Assembly: GCA_902796635.1 (NCBI GenBank)
Contig: CADBPU010000101.1
Coordinates: forward strand, 1 to 6,044
Length of the DNA stretch: 6,044 nt
Origin: an uncultured Eubacteriales bacterium
GTDB lineage: Bacteria; Bacillota; Clostridia; Christensenellales; UBA1242
Direction: 5' to 3'
The translations under genes were made by a program, and so were the position numbers. Positions 5,754 to 6,044 of the stretch are shown here, in pieces. The notes beneath the pieces were generated by a model. That model saw only the letters and a program-made list of their open reading frames with translations. It was not told the origin of the DNA and made no database searches. Numbering within the stretch: position 1 is the stretch's first letter; every line of letters starts with the position of its first letter.

Positions 5754-6044
5754 TTAATAATCCACAACTCCCAAAAAATTGATTATTCCACAATAGATGG
5801 AGTAGCACATTTTATTTTGATATTGTTCATTGTTTAGATTGGCTTCTTCTTCTGGATTACTTAAAAATCCACATTCAACAATCACACCAATGGGTGATGT
5901 ATTATTCAAAATATAATAGTCGCCTGCAAGTGTAAGTTCTCTTGCATTATCAAAATTTGCAACAAGCATATCCCGAATGCTGTTTGCAAGTTTTTGGCTG
6001 TCTTCTTTATCTTGTTCAAAAAAAACTTGTGCACCATTTTCATG
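5754..6044 (-). CDS. N-acetylmuramoyl-L-alanine amidase (Amidase_3, CwlD-like), C-terminal part
   Basis: A zinc amidase that cuts the bond between N-acetylmuramic acid and the L-Ala of the stem peptide in peptidoglycan, acting outside the membrane. Only the last 96 residues are in the window; the frame is open to the right edge and begins (H)ENGAQVFFEQDKEDSQKLAN, the GAQ-F-F strand followed by the S..LA helix of this family. The key motif is VIVECGFLSNPEEE (fragment residues 54-67), where E57 is the expected catalytic glutamate and SN-P-E is the conserved tail. YQNKMCYSIYCGI matches the last helix. The zinc ligands lie in the missing N-terminal part, so signal peptide and any wall-binding domain cannot be judged. 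It ends at TAA (5756-5754). CwlD, which makes spore-cortex muramic lactam, is the closest type I recall by length and ending, but vegetative amidases share these motifs. Confidence 0.9.
   Translation of the reverse strand, partial: HENGAQVFFEQDKEDSQKLANSIRDMLVANFDNARELTLAGDYYILNNTSPIGVIVECGFLSNPEEEANLNNEQYQNKMCYSIYCGIINFLGVVDY

Overview
The window reads as low-GC (roughly 30 % GC by eye) chromosomal DNA from a Firmicute, most likely an uncultured clostridial-type gut or anaerobic lineage. The basis is the strong A/T bias, AGGAG/GGGGTGA ribosome binding sites on some genes, a YkpA-type ABC-F protein, a CwlD-like amidase and an ancestral (type A) RNase P RNA, which clostridia have and Bacillus does not. 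Species cannot be named. I see no phage, IS element, CRISPR array, tRNA or rRNA.

Layout. 1-602 (+): C-terminal part of phosphoglucosamine mutase (glmM), cut by the window edge. 650-1405 (+): complete acyl-ACP thioesterase, with a promoter so close to the ATG that its mRNA may be leaderless. 1398-1423: bidirectional terminator shared with the convergent gene at 1437-2018 (-), a small four-helix membrane protein of uncertain function, faintly KwaA-like. 2019-2195: divergent control region with a long AT hairpin (2034-2068) and a strong promoter for rnpB. 2196-2526 (+): RNase P RNA (rnpB), ended by a textbook terminator (2529-2559). 2560-2730: three-copy, exactly 63-bp-period tandem repeat carrying a hairpin in each copy, abutting the rnpB terminator. 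2844-3371 (+): divergent GNAT-like protein with its own extended -10 promoter. 3417-5003 (+): ABC-F ATPase of the YkpA/YbiT type with one degenerate ATP site. 5044-5082: bidirectional terminator. 5118-5705 (-): uncharacterised 195-aa protein. 5754-6044 (-): C-terminal part of an N-acetylmuramoyl-L-alanine amidase, running off the right edge and probably co-transcribed with the 195-aa gene.

The genes are mostly core housekeeping: cell-wall precursor synthesis (GlmM), cell-wall hydrolysis (amidase), fatty-acid release (thioesterase), tRNA maturation (RNase P) and ribosome-associated ABC-F function. They look like independent short units separated by terminators rather than one system. I found no convincing new multi-gene system. 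The points most worth following up are the possible leaderless thioesterase mRNA, the hairpin-bearing 63-bp repeat beside rnpB, the ABC-F protein whose second ATP site has lost both Walker A and signature, and the orphan membrane protein.
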